Assembly (NCBI GenBank): GCA_964384215.1
Contig: CAYLLB010000018.1
Location: 1 to 64,000 of the forward strand
DNA from: JAJFUV01 sp964384215
Lineage (GTDB): Bacteria > Acidobacteriota > Terriglobia > Bryobacterales > Bryobacteraceae
DNA: 64,000 nt
Reading direction: 5' to 3'
Of the stretch, positions 36,959-45,473 are shown piece after piece. A program made the translations under genes and the position numbers. Position 1 is the stretch's first letter, and the number at the start of each line of letters is the position of its first letter. A model generated the notes under the pieces. That model was not told where the DNA came from. It saw only the letters and a program-made list of their open reading frames with translations, and did not search any database.

Positions 36959-37705
36959 ATGTTCTTTCTCGTGACAACAACCGCGGTAGCACTGCTCGCG
37001 GCCGTTTTCGGGGTGTGGCTGACGGGTTCGTCTCACACAGCGCGGCGGATGGTGGCATTTGGCGGCGGCTTGCTCGGCGGCATCGCGGTGTTCGGCGTGC
37101 TTCCGGAACTCGCGGAAGGCTACGGCTGGCGGGACGGCTTCCTTATGCTCGCTTCGGGCTTTGCGCTGCTGTGGCTGATAAACCGCTACATCTATCCGGT
37201 GTGCCCCACCTGCGCCCACACGCACGATCACGGCGCGTGCAGCACCGTGCTGCACGGTTTCGGCACGCCGCTGGTGATCGCCGCCACGTTGCACAGCGCG
37301 CTGGACGGGTGGGGCATCATGGCCTCGCAACAAGCCGTTTCGAGTGCTGCAGGAGCCGCGGTGGTAGCCGGAATCCTGGTGCACAAAGTCCCCGAAGGTC
37401 TGGCCTTCGGTTCCATACTTCGCGCCGCTTACGGATCTCGCAGAGCCGCCATGATATGGTGCCTGATCGCGGAGGGGACCACGTTGGCCGGCGGCCTGCT
37501 CGAAAACTCCCTGTCTGGGCATCTCGGCCGCATCTGGCTCTTTTACGCCTTGGCGCTGGCCGGCGGCGGGTTCCTGTTCCTCGGCATCCACGCTGTACAC
37601 GAGGAATGGCGCCGACGCGGGCCCGTTCCCGCGTTCATGCCGGCACTCACCGGCGCCGCCGGCGCTGCCGCCCTGCACCAGGGGATCCGCATGTTCCTGC
37701 ACTAG
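36959..37705 (+). CDS. ZIP family metal transporter
   Basis: A 248-residue membrane protein with about eight helices. Metal-site motifs of ZIP transporters are present in the paired central helices: H112-x3-D116 (TLHSALDGWG) and H142-x3-E146 (VHKVPEGLAFG), plus E177-type residues in a later helix (IAEGTTLAGG). A Cys/His-rich loop (C82, C85, H87, H89, H91, C94, H99) may bind zinc before transport. ATG 36959 gives a helical N-terminus; an upstream start at 36914 would overlap the hairpin region. Likely takes up Zn2+ or Fe2+. Confidence 0.85.
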   Translation: MFFLVTTTAVALLAAVFGVWLTGSSHTARRMVAFGGGLLGGIAVFGVLPELAEGYGWRDGFLMLASGFALLWLINRYIYPVCPTCAHTHDHGACSTVLHGFGTPLVIAATLHSALDGWGIMASQQAVSSAAGAAVVAGILVHKVPEGLAFGSILRAAYGSRRAAMIWCLIAEGTTLAGGLLENSLSGHLGRIWLFYALALAGGGFLFLGIHAVHEEWRRRGPVPAFMPALTGAAGAAALHQGIRMFLH

Positions 37706-37721
37706 CTTTGATCTGGCGTTG

Positions 37722-38255
37722 TCATCCCGTCTCGTAGAAACTCAGCGTGTTGTCGCCCTGGCGCACCTGTCGCACACGTTTCAGCGCACCTGCGGATTCG
37801 ACCATCTGCTGTCTTGCTGCGTGCTGCGCGATTACTAGCAGCGACGAACCGGGCGCGGCGCCCAGGGCGTGCAGTGCGGCGTCGTATTCCTTGACCAGCG
37901 GATAGGGCGGATCAAGAAACACAATGCCTTCCCTGTAGCGCCCCACGATCATGGCTGCCGAGGCTTGAATCACCTGCGCGCGATCTTCGATGCCCAGTGC
38001 GGCCAGGTTTTCGCGAATCACACGCACGGCGGCGGGGTGCTTCTCGACGAACACGGCGCGCGCGGCCCCCCGGCTAAGAGCCTCGATGCCCACCGCGCCC
38101 GAACCCGCGTAAGCGTCCACAAAGACGCAACCGGCGATGCGCGGCGCCAGGATGTTGAACAGGGATTCGCGCAGGCGGTCGGGCGTGGGCCGGAGCGCCA
38201 TACCCGGCAGCGTCTTCAGACGACGGCTGCGGAATTCACCCGCGATTACACGCAT
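37722..38255 (-). CDS. rsmD: 16S rRNA (guanine966-N2)-methyltransferase
   Basis: Methylates G966 of 16S rRNA with S-adenosylmethionine. The 177-residue length is standard. MRVIAGEFRSRRLKTLPG and RPTPDRLRESLFN at the N-terminus are family hallmarks. SAM motif DAYAGSGAVGIEAL is at 47-60, VEKHP at 70-74 and catalytic DPPY at 115-118. ATG 38255 overlaps the recG stop by one base (TGATG), so translation of the two is coupled. Confidence 0.95.
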   Translation of the reverse strand: MRVIAGEFRSRRLKTLPGMALRPTPDRLRESLFNILAPRIAGCVFVDAYAGSGAVGIEALSRGAARAVFVEKHPAAVRVIRENLAALGIEDRAQVIQASAAMIVGRYREGIVFLDPPYPLVKEYDAALHALGAAPGSSLLVIAQHAARQQMVESAGALKRVRQVRQGDNTLSFYETG

Positions 38256-40348
38256 CAGCCCACCTCCACCAGCCCGTACAGCCGCTGCCAGCTCCTGCGT
38301 ATGTGCGCCACTACTTGCCGCAGTTCCTCCGCCGGCGCGTGCTCCACGAATTGTTGCGCTTCCCCGCGGGCAATCTCCAGAATCTCGTGGTCCCGGATCA
38401 GGTTGGCGATGCGCAGCGCGGGCAGGCCCGATTGCTTCGTGCCGAAGAATTCGCCGGGCCCGCGCAGCTTCAAATCCATCTCGGCGATCTGGAAACCGTC
38501 GGATGATTCCACCATGGTGCGGATGCGCTCGCGGCTCGCGTCGCCCAGTTTCCCGGTGACCAGCACGCAGTAGCTCTGCTGCGCGCCCCGGCCCACGCGC
38601 CCGCGCAACTGGTGGAGTTGCGCCAGGCCGAAGCGTTCGGCTTGCTCGATCACCATCACCGTCGCGTTGGGCACGTCGACGCCTACTTCGATCACCGTTG
38701 TCGAAACCAGGATCTTCGTCTCGCCGCGCTTGAAGCTCTCCATGACCGCTTCCTTCTCGTCCGGCGGCAGCCGCCCGTGCAATAAACCCACCCGGACGTC
38801 CGGAAAGACTGCCTCTGAAAGGTGCCGGAACATCTTCTCGGCCGCCTTCAGCGCCTGCGTCTCGGACTCTTCAATGACCGGATAAACCACGTATGCTTGG
38901 CGTCCCTGATCGATCTCGCGCTTGATGAAGCTGTAGACGAGTTCCACCTGATCCTCGTTCACATGCTTGGTGACGATGGGGCGGCGGCCGGGCGGCAGTT
39001 CGTCGATGATGGAAACGTCCAGATCGCCGTAAACGGTGAGCGCCAGCGTGCGCGGGATGGGTGTGGCAGTCATTACCAGAACGTCCGGCCGCTCGCCCTT
39101 GCGGTGCAGCTTCAACCGCTGCATGACGCCGAATCGATGCTGCTCGTCGATCACGGCCAGTCCCAGGCGCCGGAAGTTCACGTCTTCTTCGATCAGCGCA
39201 TGCGTGCCGATGGCGACGTTCACCAGTCCTTCGGCGACCAGTTTCTTGAGCTGCGATTTCTCGCGCGCACTGAGCGATCCCGTAATCAGCACCACCGTGT
39301 AGCCAAGATCGCGGAAGAGGTTCTTGAAGTAGTAGTAGTGCTGCGCGGCCAGGATTTCCGTAGGTGCGAGCACGGCCACCTGACAGCCATTCTCGATGGC
39401 GATGATGGCGGCTTCGGCGGCGACCAGCGTTTTTCCGCTGCCGACATCTCCCTGCAGCAGCCGGTGCATGGGGTGGGGCTTCGCCATGTCTTGCGCGATT
39501 TCGCCCAGCACGCGCTTCTGCGCCGCCGTGGGCTTGAACGGCAGCATGCATTTGACCTGCTCGCGCACTTTGCCGGTGAGCGCAAAGGCGATGCCGTCCT
39601 CTTTGCGGGCCCGCGCGCGCTTAATCGAGAGGCCGCACTCCAGCCAGAAGAACTCGTCGAAGATCAGCCGCCACTGCGCTGGGGAACGGAACTCGTTGAG
39701 CACGTGAATTTCGTCGCGTTCTTCGGGGAAGTGCGTGAGGCGGATGGCGTCCCAGCGGGCGGGCAGCTTCAGCCGCTCCCGGATGGAGGCGGGCAGCGGA
39801 TCGTCGAGCGGAGCGAGCGTTTCAAGCACCCGGTGAACCAGCGCACGGAAAACACGCGTCGAAATCCGGCCGGCGGCCTCGTAGATAGGCACCACGCGGC
39901 CCAGATGCAGCGAAGCGTCGCTTGAATCATCTTCGGGCAGCATCTCGAATTCCGGATGCATCATGAGCAATTCGGCGGTGTATGTATCCAGTTCCACTTT
40001 GCCGTAGAGCGCGATGCGGCGGCCGGGCTCCAGCACGCCGGAAAGGTAAGAGCCGTGAAACCACTTACCAAGCAGGAGTTGCCCTGAACCATCCTCGAAG
40101 CGGGCTTCGAACAGACCCAGGTTGCGGCGCTGGAAGCGCGAAGTCTTAGCCGACGCCACGGTCGCCACCACGGTCGCCATCTCGCCCGGAGCCAGTTGCG
40201 CGATGGTTTTGACGTTGGAGCGATCCTCGTATCGGAACGGCGTATAGGCAAGAAGATCCTCGACCGTCGAGAGGCCTTTGGCCTCCAGAACCTTGGCGCG
40301 GGCCGGGCCCACGCCCTTCACGTACATGAGGGGAGTCGAGGTATCCAC
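38255..40348 (-). CDS. recG: ATP-dependent DNA helicase RecG
   Basis: Remodels stalled replication forks and Holliday junctions. It is 697 residues. The wedge/OB domain occupies about 1-150. Walker A GDVGSGKT is at 300-307, the DEQH box at 401-404, and later helicase motifs include VMTATPIPRTLAL, STTVIEVGVDVPNATVMVIE and QLRGRVGRG. It ends with the usual RecG tail that packs on the motor. Complete; on the minus strand upstream of rsmD. Confidence 0.96.
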   Translation of the reverse strand: MDTSTPLMYVKGVGPARAKVLEAKGLSTVEDLLAYTPFRYEDRSNVKTIAQLAPGEMATVVATVASAKTSRFQRRNLGLFEARFEDGSGQLLLGKWFHGSYLSGVLEPGRRIALYGKVELDTYTAELLMMHPEFEMLPEDDSSDASLHLGRVVPIYEAAGRISTRVFRALVHRVLETLAPLDDPLPASIRERLKLPARWDAIRLTHFPEERDEIHVLNEFRSPAQWRLIFDEFFWLECGLSIKRARARKEDGIAFALTGKVREQVKCMLPFKPTAAQKRVLGEIAQDMAKPHPMHRLLQGDVGSGKTLVAAEAAIIAIENGCQVAVLAPTEILAAQHYYYFKNLFRDLGYTVVLITGSLSAREKSQLKKLVAEGLVNVAIGTHALIEEDVNFRRLGLAVIDEQHRFGVMQRLKLHRKGERPDVLVMTATPIPRTLALTVYGDLDVSIIDELPPGRRPIVTKHVNEDQVELVYSFIKREIDQGRQAYVVYPVIEESETQALKAAEKMFRHLSEAVFPDVRVGLLHGRLPPDEKEAVMESFKRGETKILVSTTVIEVGVDVPNATVMVIEQAERFGLAQLHQLRGRVGRGAQQSYCVLVTGKLGDASRERIRTMVESSDGFQIAEMDLKLRGPGEFFGTKQSGLPALRIANLIRDHEILEIARGEAQQFVEHAPAEELRQVVAHIRRSWQRLYGLVEVG

Positions 40349-40375
40349 CGAGATGTCTAGTGTACAATGCCGGAT

Positions 40376-41323
40376 ATGAAGCGCATTGTATTAGCTGTCC
40401 TCGTATTGTGCGGCATCGCCTCTGCCGCCGATCTCAAATTGGGCATTATCGGCACCGACACGTCGCACGTCATCGCGTTCGTCAAGACCCTGAACGATCC
40501 GGCTTCGAAGGACTACGTTCCCGGCGCCAAGATTGTAGCCGCTTACAAGGGCGGCAGCCCTGACCTGCCCGAGAGCTGGAACCGTGTCGACAAATACGCC
40601 GAAGAGCTGCAAACCAAATGGAATGTCGAGATCGTTCCCGACATCCCGACATTGTGCTCGAAGGTGGACGGCATCCTGCTGGAGAGCGTGGACGGGCGCC
40701 CACACCTGGCGCAAGCCAAGCAAGTGATCGCTGCCAAGAAGCCCATGTTCATCGATAAGCCGCTTTCGTCGACGCTCGAAGACGCCCGCGAGATCGCGCG
40801 GCTGGCGAAAGAAGCAGGCGTGCCGTGGTTCACTTCGTCGAGCCTGCGCTGGAGCAGCATCGTGTCCAGCGTAAAAGCGGACGACGCCGTGGCCGTCATC
40901 ACGTGGGGCCCCGGCCCGATGAACGACAAGCACTATCTGGACCTGGCCTGGTACGCCATCCACCCCATTGAAATGCTGTACACATTGTTGGGGACGGGTT
41001 GCGTGGAAGTCACGCGCGTCGCCAGCACCGGCGAAACGGGTCACGACATCATCACCGGGCGTTGGAAGGATGGCCGCACCGGAACCGTCGTTGCCCTCCG
41101 GCCTTACGGACCATACGGCGCCACGGTGATTCGTCCCAAGCAGGTGCTGCAGTCTTCCGAGAAGTACACCGTCTCCTACAACAACATGCTGAAGGAGATC
41201 GTGAAGTTCTTCCAGACGGGTCAGCCCCCGGTTCCGAATGAGGAGAGCCTGGAGCTGTTCGCTTTCATGGATGCGGCGCAGCGCAGCAAGGAAGCCGGCG
41301 GCAAGCCGATGAAACTGCGCTAG
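40376..41323 (+). CDS. Secreted Gfo/Idh/MocA-like oxidoreductase
   Basis: A 315-residue protein from ATG 40376, giving a Sec-type signal peptide (MKRIVLAVLVLCGIASA). The Rossmann part LKLGIIGTDTSHVIAF lacks the usual G-x-G-x2-G spacing but keeps IDKPLSSTLEDAREIARLA, the family KP element, and the DGILLESVDGRPH strand. The C-terminal domain is shortened (WYAIHPIEMLYTLLGTG keeps the conserved His). It may be an active dehydrogenase of a keto-sugar pathway or a degenerate relative. It is 40 nt upstream of the DoxX/TIM-barrel fusion and probably co-transcribed. Confidence 0.8.
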   Translation: MKRIVLAVLVLCGIASAADLKLGIIGTDTSHVIAFVKTLNDPASKDYVPGAKIVAAYKGGSPDLPESWNRVDKYAEELQTKWNVEIVPDIPTLCSKVDGILLESVDGRPHLAQAKQVIAAKKPMFIDKPLSSTLEDAREIARLAKEAGVPWFTSSSLRWSSIVSSVKADDAVAVITWGPGPMNDKHYLDLAWYAIHPIEMLYTLLGTGCVEVTRVASTGETGHDIITGRWKDGRTGTVVALRPYGPYGATVIRPKQVLQSSEKYTVSYNNMLKEIVKFFQTGQPPVPNEESLELFAFMDAAQRSKEAGGKPMKLR

Positions 41324-41363
41324 GCGCATATAGAATCCTCCTTCACAGGGTGGGGTCCGAACC

Positions 41364-42854
41364 ATGACGAAAGAAAAGTGGGCCATTGCAGTTCTCCGCA
41401 TCGTGATCGGCTGGCACTTCCTTTACGAGGGATGCATCAAGCTGATGACGCCGGGTTGGACGGCGACGGGATATTTGAAATCGGCTACCGGACCCCTTTC
41501 GGGTTTCTTCTACAATCTGGCGTCGAATGATTCCCTGACTCGTATCATCGACGCGCTCAACATTTGGGGCCTGGTGCTGGTCGGGCTGGGCCTGATGTTC
41601 GGCGTTCTCGTTCGCACGGCGGCCGGCGGCGGCATAGCGCTGCTGGCGCTGTACTACCTGGCGCAGCCACCCCTGTTCAGCCCGTCCGCGGGCGCCATGA
41701 CCGAGGGCGCGTACCTGCTGGTCAACAAGAACCTGGTGGAGCTGTGCGCGCTGCTGGTGGTTGCGTTCCTGCCGGCCTCAGAGATCGGCCTGGGCGCGCT
41801 CATCGCGCGCTTGCGCAACAAGCAGCCAGTAGCGGCCGCGGCGCAGCCGATGCTTGCAGGCGTAGAGCGGCGCGAGTTGATCGGCGGTCTGGTTGGGCTG
41901 CCCGTCCTGGGCGCGTTCGTTCTCGCGGTTTTGAAAAAGCACGGTTACAAGAGCTTCGAGGAGATGCATCTTCGCGCGCGCGTGAATCCGGGCGACAGCG
42001 TCATGGCCAGCGCCACCGCCAAGCGGTTTGAGTTCAGCTCACTGCGCGATCTCAAAGGCGAACTGCCCTACGGGAGGATTGGCAAGGTCAAGCTCAGCCG
42101 CATGATCTTGGGTGGCAACCTTATGGGTGGCTGGTCGCACGCGCGCGATCTGATCTACGTTTCGAAGCTGGTCAAGGCGTATCACAACCGCAGCAAGATC
42201 TTCCAGACCTTCGACCTCGCCGAAGCTTGCGGCGTGAACACCATCCTCACGAACCCGGTGCTGTGCGGCGTGATCAGCGATTACTGGCGCAGCGGCGGCA
42301 AGATCCAGTTCATCTCCGATTGCGGCGGCAAGGACATTCTGGTGGCGATCCAGAAGTCCATCGATGAAGGGGCATGCGCCTGCTACATCCAGGGCGGTAC
42401 GGCGGACGACCTGGTGGCCAAGGGGCGCTTCGACCTGATCGAGAAGGGCCTCGAACTGATCCGGCGTAACGGCTTGCCGGCGGGCATCGGCGGGCACAAG
42501 CTGTCGACCATCCAGGCGTGCGTGGATCGTGGCTATCTGCCGGATTTCTGGATGAAGACGCTGCACAAGGTGGACTACTGGTCGGCGCGCTTGGAGCCCG
42601 AGTGCGACAACATCTGGTGTCAGAGTCCGGAAGATGTTGTAGCGTACATGCGCCAGCGGCCCGAGCCGTGGATCGCCTTCAAGACGCTGGCCGCGGGCGC
42701 CATTGAGCCGAAGGTCGGCTTCAAATACGCCTTCGATAGCGGAGCGGATTTCATCTGCGTCGGCATGTACGATTTCCAGATCGTCGACGACGTGAACCTG
42801 CTGGCCTCGATGTTCGAACAGGGCTTCAAACGCGAGCGCACCTGGCGCGCGTAG
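41364..42854 (+). CDS. DoxX-like membrane domain fused to a TIM-barrel (aldo-keto-reductase-like) domain
   Basis: A 496-residue two-part protein. Residues about 1-150 are a DoxX/DUF417-type four-helix membrane domain (LRIVIGWHFLYEGCIKL, LNIWGLVLVGLGLMFGVLV). A Tat-like linker RRELIGGLVGLPVLGAF follows (about 169-185), a further membrane segment. Residues about 215-490 form a soluble barrel: KLSRMILGGNLMGGWSHARD, AEACGVNTILTNP, CYIQGGTADD, IGGHKLSTIQACV, IAFKTLAAGAIEP and FDSGADFICVGMYDF. The barrel order resembles aldo-keto reductases but the catalytic D-Y-K-H set cannot be mapped with certainty. Function is unknown; it is probably membrane-tethered. Confidence 0.75.
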   Translation: MTKEKWAIAVLRIVIGWHFLYEGCIKLMTPGWTATGYLKSATGPLSGFFYNLASNDSLTRIIDALNIWGLVLVGLGLMFGVLVRTAAGGGIALLALYYLAQPPLFSPSAGAMTEGAYLLVNKNLVELCALLVVAFLPASEIGLGALIARLRNKQPVAAAAQPMLAGVERRELIGGLVGLPVLGAFVLAVLKKHGYKSFEEMHLRARVNPGDSVMASATAKRFEFSSLRDLKGELPYGRIGKVKLSRMILGGNLMGGWSHARDLIYVSKLVKAYHNRSKIFQTFDLAEACGVNTILTNPVLCGVISDYWRSGGKIQFISDCGGKDILVAIQKSIDEGACACYIQGGTADDLVAKGRFDLIEKGLELIRRNGLPAGIGGHKLSTIQACVDRGYLPDFWMKTLHKVDYWSARLEPECDNIWCQSPEDVVAYMRQRPEPWIAFKTLAAGAIEPKVGFKYAFDSGADFICVGMYDFQIVDDVNLLASMFEQGFKRERTWRA

Positions 42855-43097
42855 CCGTACCCGCTCAGAAACTCCCGGCACCCGGAATTGCACCTCAACT
42901 TTGGCGATGGGCTGCCGCTTTAGTGACAGGCTAATTGTGAGTCTACCTGCGGTAATGCGTACTCTATTGATCAACCGCGTACCGAAATATAAGGTAAGAA
43001 TGTCTTTGACAATGCGACACGATACGTAGTAATCTGTGATCGTCGCATCTTCGAATAGGTTTAAGTATCGTTGCGATTTGAAAGGAGCGCGTGGGCG
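42855..43097. other. Intergenic region opening the lower-G+C island
   Basis: These 243 bases between the DoxX/TIM-barrel fusion and the secreted gene at 43098 are visibly richer in A/T than the surrounding sequence (for example ACCGAAATATAAGGTAAG). They hold the promoter-like pair described separately. No open frame with coding character, no RNA gene and no inverted terminal repeat was seen. Confidence 0.6.
43006..43035 (+). promoter_or_regulatory. Sigma70-like promoter for the island genes
   Basis: A perfect TTGACA box (43006-43011) is followed after 18 bp by TAATCT (43030-43035), 63 bp before the start of the secreted protein at 43098. In a G+C-rich genome a perfect -35 box is uncommon, which supports a real promoter; transcription start mapping would settle it. 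Confidence 0.45.
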
Positions 43098-44330
43098 ATG
43101 AGGACGTTTAGTCCACTCTTTTGGATGCCTATTCTTGTCTGCATTCTGGTCTCAGACACCATTTCGGCACAAACCTGCCAACTCTTCGTTGAACAGCCTA
43201 CAGGCGCACCGACGGTGACTCGCGCTGGCGGTAATACCGTTTGGGGGCAAGGAAGTCTCCGCCTAACGTCGCCGGCCTCCGGAGACTGGCTCGTATACCT
43301 GAGGGTGCACCTTAAGTTTCGTGCACAAGGAGCCGAAACTTGGTCGGAGGTGAACTACAGTGAACAGGCGACCTCGATCCCGAATGGAACTGCAACGGGT
43401 TTTACCTATTCGGCCGGACTTGTGCAAGCGACTCTCCAGCCACGCGGCAATGGTGATTACCAGACTACGATCACTTCCCACGGTGTCTGCGGGGGCCAGG
43501 ACATCCCGTTGACTCCTCAGAACCCGGCGCCATCGGAAATTCTCTCCGTTTCTCGGCCAACTCTCGATGCCTTGGGCCTCAATGGCATCTGGTGGTTTGG
43601 AGTGATCGGCAAGGAGGATGCCACGAATGGGTACTATAGTTCGGCCCTTATCAAGGGGACCCCAAACTGGAACGGGACGTTGACTTACACGATCAGCCAG
43701 GGATCGGATAAGGTACAGTTGACGTGCACGAATTGCAACGATACCGTGGCTCAAGCGAAAGCGCCGAGTGGAGGATGCACTCAGGATGTGATTATAACAG
43801 CAAGTGCTGGCGGTTTCTTGGCGGCTGCACCGGTGAGATTTTGCGTGAATCGGCCGGCTGGGAGGTACTCAAGCTCCATATATAGTAACATCGCCGCGTC
43901 GGGTGGATATTGGTCGAAGGATTATTTCACATTCACGGAGTTGTGCTCCCTGAGCATGTCCACGGTTGCTTATCATGAGAAGTTCCCTGGTGGTATCAAA
44001 AGCTTCTGGCCAGGAGGCGCCGGATCATACTGGACCGGGGCCCCCGCGAGTGCCGGTTGGTCGAAATACCGTAATGATGACACGTGGGTAACATATGACG
44101 ATATTGTGCGATCTTGCGTGGACGCGGGTTGTAGTCCACAGACGGTGACCCCGTCTCGCAACACACTATCGCGCGGCGATATCTCGTCCTTGATGCAAGA
44201 TCCCATCGTGGCTCTGCAGCAAATGTGGTATGTGGGAGACAGCCAGGCTGGCACTGCCTATGGCTTCTTGGCAAACCAATGTAATCACACCCTATATCAG
44301 GATCACGGGGAAGATATCAATTACTGGTAG
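43098..44330 (+). CDS. Cys-rich secreted protein of unknown function, lower G+C
   Basis: A 410-residue protein with a signal peptide (MRTFSPLFWMPILVCIL, cleaved near 26). The mature part is rich in Gly, Ser, Thr, Trp and Cys and appears all-beta at first (QLFVEQPTGAPTVTRAGGN; LRVHLKFRAQGAETWSEV). Residues about 170-250 (GIWWFGVIGKEDATNGYY, GSDKVQLTCTNCNDTVAQ, GCTQDVIITAS) look like an Ig-like module. The C-terminal 130 residues (FTELCSLSMSTVAYHEKF ... NQCNHTLYQDHGEDINYW) are helical or mixed with Cys and His residues, as in a small secreted enzyme or toxin domain. No homolog family is recalled. Codon use is less G/C-biased than its neighbours, suggesting transfer. Confidence 0.6.
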   Translation: MRTFSPLFWMPILVCILVSDTISAQTCQLFVEQPTGAPTVTRAGGNTVWGQGSLRLTSPASGDWLVYLRVHLKFRAQGAETWSEVNYSEQATSIPNGTATGFTYSAGLVQATLQPRGNGDYQTTITSHGVCGGQDIPLTPQNPAPSEILSVSRPTLDALGLNGIWWFGVIGKEDATNGYYSSALIKGTPNWNGTLTYTISQGSDKVQLTCTNCNDTVAQAKAPSGGCTQDVIITASAGGFLAAAPVRFCVNRPAGRYSSSIYSNIAASGGYWSKDYFTFTELCSLSMSTVAYHEKFPGGIKSFWPGGAGSYWTGAPASAGWSKYRNDDTWVTYDDIVRSCVDAGCSPQTVTPSRNTLSRGDISSLMQDPIVALQQMWYVGDSQAGTAYGFLANQCNHTLYQDHGEDINYW

Positions 44331-44360
44331 CGGTATCGACACGGAAGGGAGGGCTCCGAC

Positions 44361-45473
44361 ATGAAACCTCTTGGATTCATGCCAGCAGTGATCATAGCTT
44401 GCCTTAATGCAAGCATTGCGGCTGGGCAAGGACAACTACTTCGCACGGCTTGTGCGTCTGCCGATGGCGTGGTCCTGGGAACAGTGGAACCCATCGTACT
44501 TACTCTTGAACCCGCCACATTTGCGTTGGCTGTCGACCACGTAATCAAGGGGCCGCTCAGTGTGAATTCAACCTTGACAGTGCGCTGGCCGGGGTCGCTT
44601 ACGGCTGCCCGAATGAGCCCCAGCCATTATCGGGCCGTGTGGTTCTTGCGCGGGAGCGATTCGGCGGGGTGGGAGATCTCTCCCATCGGTGGACCCAATG
44701 CCCCCCTGTTCGCGTCCGGCTTGGCTGTTCCTCGCGCAGACGAGAGCGGTCGAGTCCGATCTCCGGCAACCAGTTGTCTCGCATCGGTTTGGGCGGTACT
44801 TAAGGAAGACGCCGCGTATGTTGACCAATCGCCCGCTTATTTGACGGCGATGGAAACCTTACTAAGCGGGGATCCGACGGCAATGCAAGCTGATGTGCCG
44901 GACTTCACCGAGGCGATCCGAGGATTCGTTCACTCGTCGTCGGTCGATCTCAGGACTTTAGCGCTCGCGTCCGAGATTCGACGGCAGGATGTTCAGTCGC
45001 TGACGCAAGTGGCAGAACAGGCGTCGTCGATTGCGAAGTCGAAGACGGGCACTCAGGCCTGCCTTGCCGTGAATGGTTGGCGTGGATCCGATCCAGCTGC
45101 ACTTTCGGCATTGAGTGCAATTGCCTTGAACGCAGGCGCCGATCCTTTACACATCTGCGCAGCTCAAGCTCTTATGATGGTTCATACGAAGGATGCGGTG
45201 CCCTCTCTGGTGAAGTTGTTGTCCAGTAAGGAGCCTCAATTGAGAGACGCAGCCGTTCGCGGCCTGAGCCTGTTCGTAAAGGGGACGCCGATACTTACGC
45301 CAGAAAAGGCACGAGCCATGGCGTACTTCGCGGAAGGACAGAACGAGGAATACCTGGATAGGGCCATTTCCCCATACGTCACGATTGCTCCGGTTCCCCC
45401 GGAGAGGGAGGGCGAGTATCTGAGTGCCTGGTCTGCCTGGTGGGACCGCATGGCAACGAAGTGGACGAACTGA
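44361..45473 (+). CDS. Secreted HEAT-repeat-like protein of unknown function, lower G+C
   Basis: A 370-residue protein with a signal peptide (1-22, ending IAAGQ). The first part (about 25-130) is a beta-rich module (GVVLGTVEPIVLTLEPATFALAVD; HYRAVWFLRGSDSAGW). The second half is alpha-helical with HEAT-like pairs (DPLHICAAQALMMVHTKDAVPSLVKLL, then SSKEPQLRDAAVRGLSLFV). It follows the 43098 gene by 30 nt and shares its composition, so the two form a probable operon. The last 95 nt overlap the convergent SDR gene. Confidence 0.7.
   Translation: MKPLGFMPAVIIACLNASIAAGQGQLLRTACASADGVVLGTVEPIVLTLEPATFALAVDHVIKGPLSVNSTLTVRWPGSLTAARMSPSHYRAVWFLRGSDSAGWEISPIGGPNAPLFASGLAVPRADESGRVRSPATSCLASVWAVLKEDAAYVDQSPAYLTAMETLLSGDPTAMQADVPDFTEAIRGFVHSSSVDLRTLALASEIRRQDVQSLTQVAEQASSIAKSKTGTQACLAVNGWRGSDPAALSALSAIALNAGADPLHICAAQALMMVHTKDAVPSLVKLLSSKEPQLRDAAVRGLSLFVKGTPILTPEKARAMAYFAEGQNEEYLDRAISPYVTIAPVPPEREGEYLSAWSAWWDRMATKWTN

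Noticed and set aside
42039..42974. Minus-strand frame of 311 codons
   Set aside because: Mirror of the DoxX/TIM-barrel fusion, with an unnatural Arg/His/Asp-rich composition.
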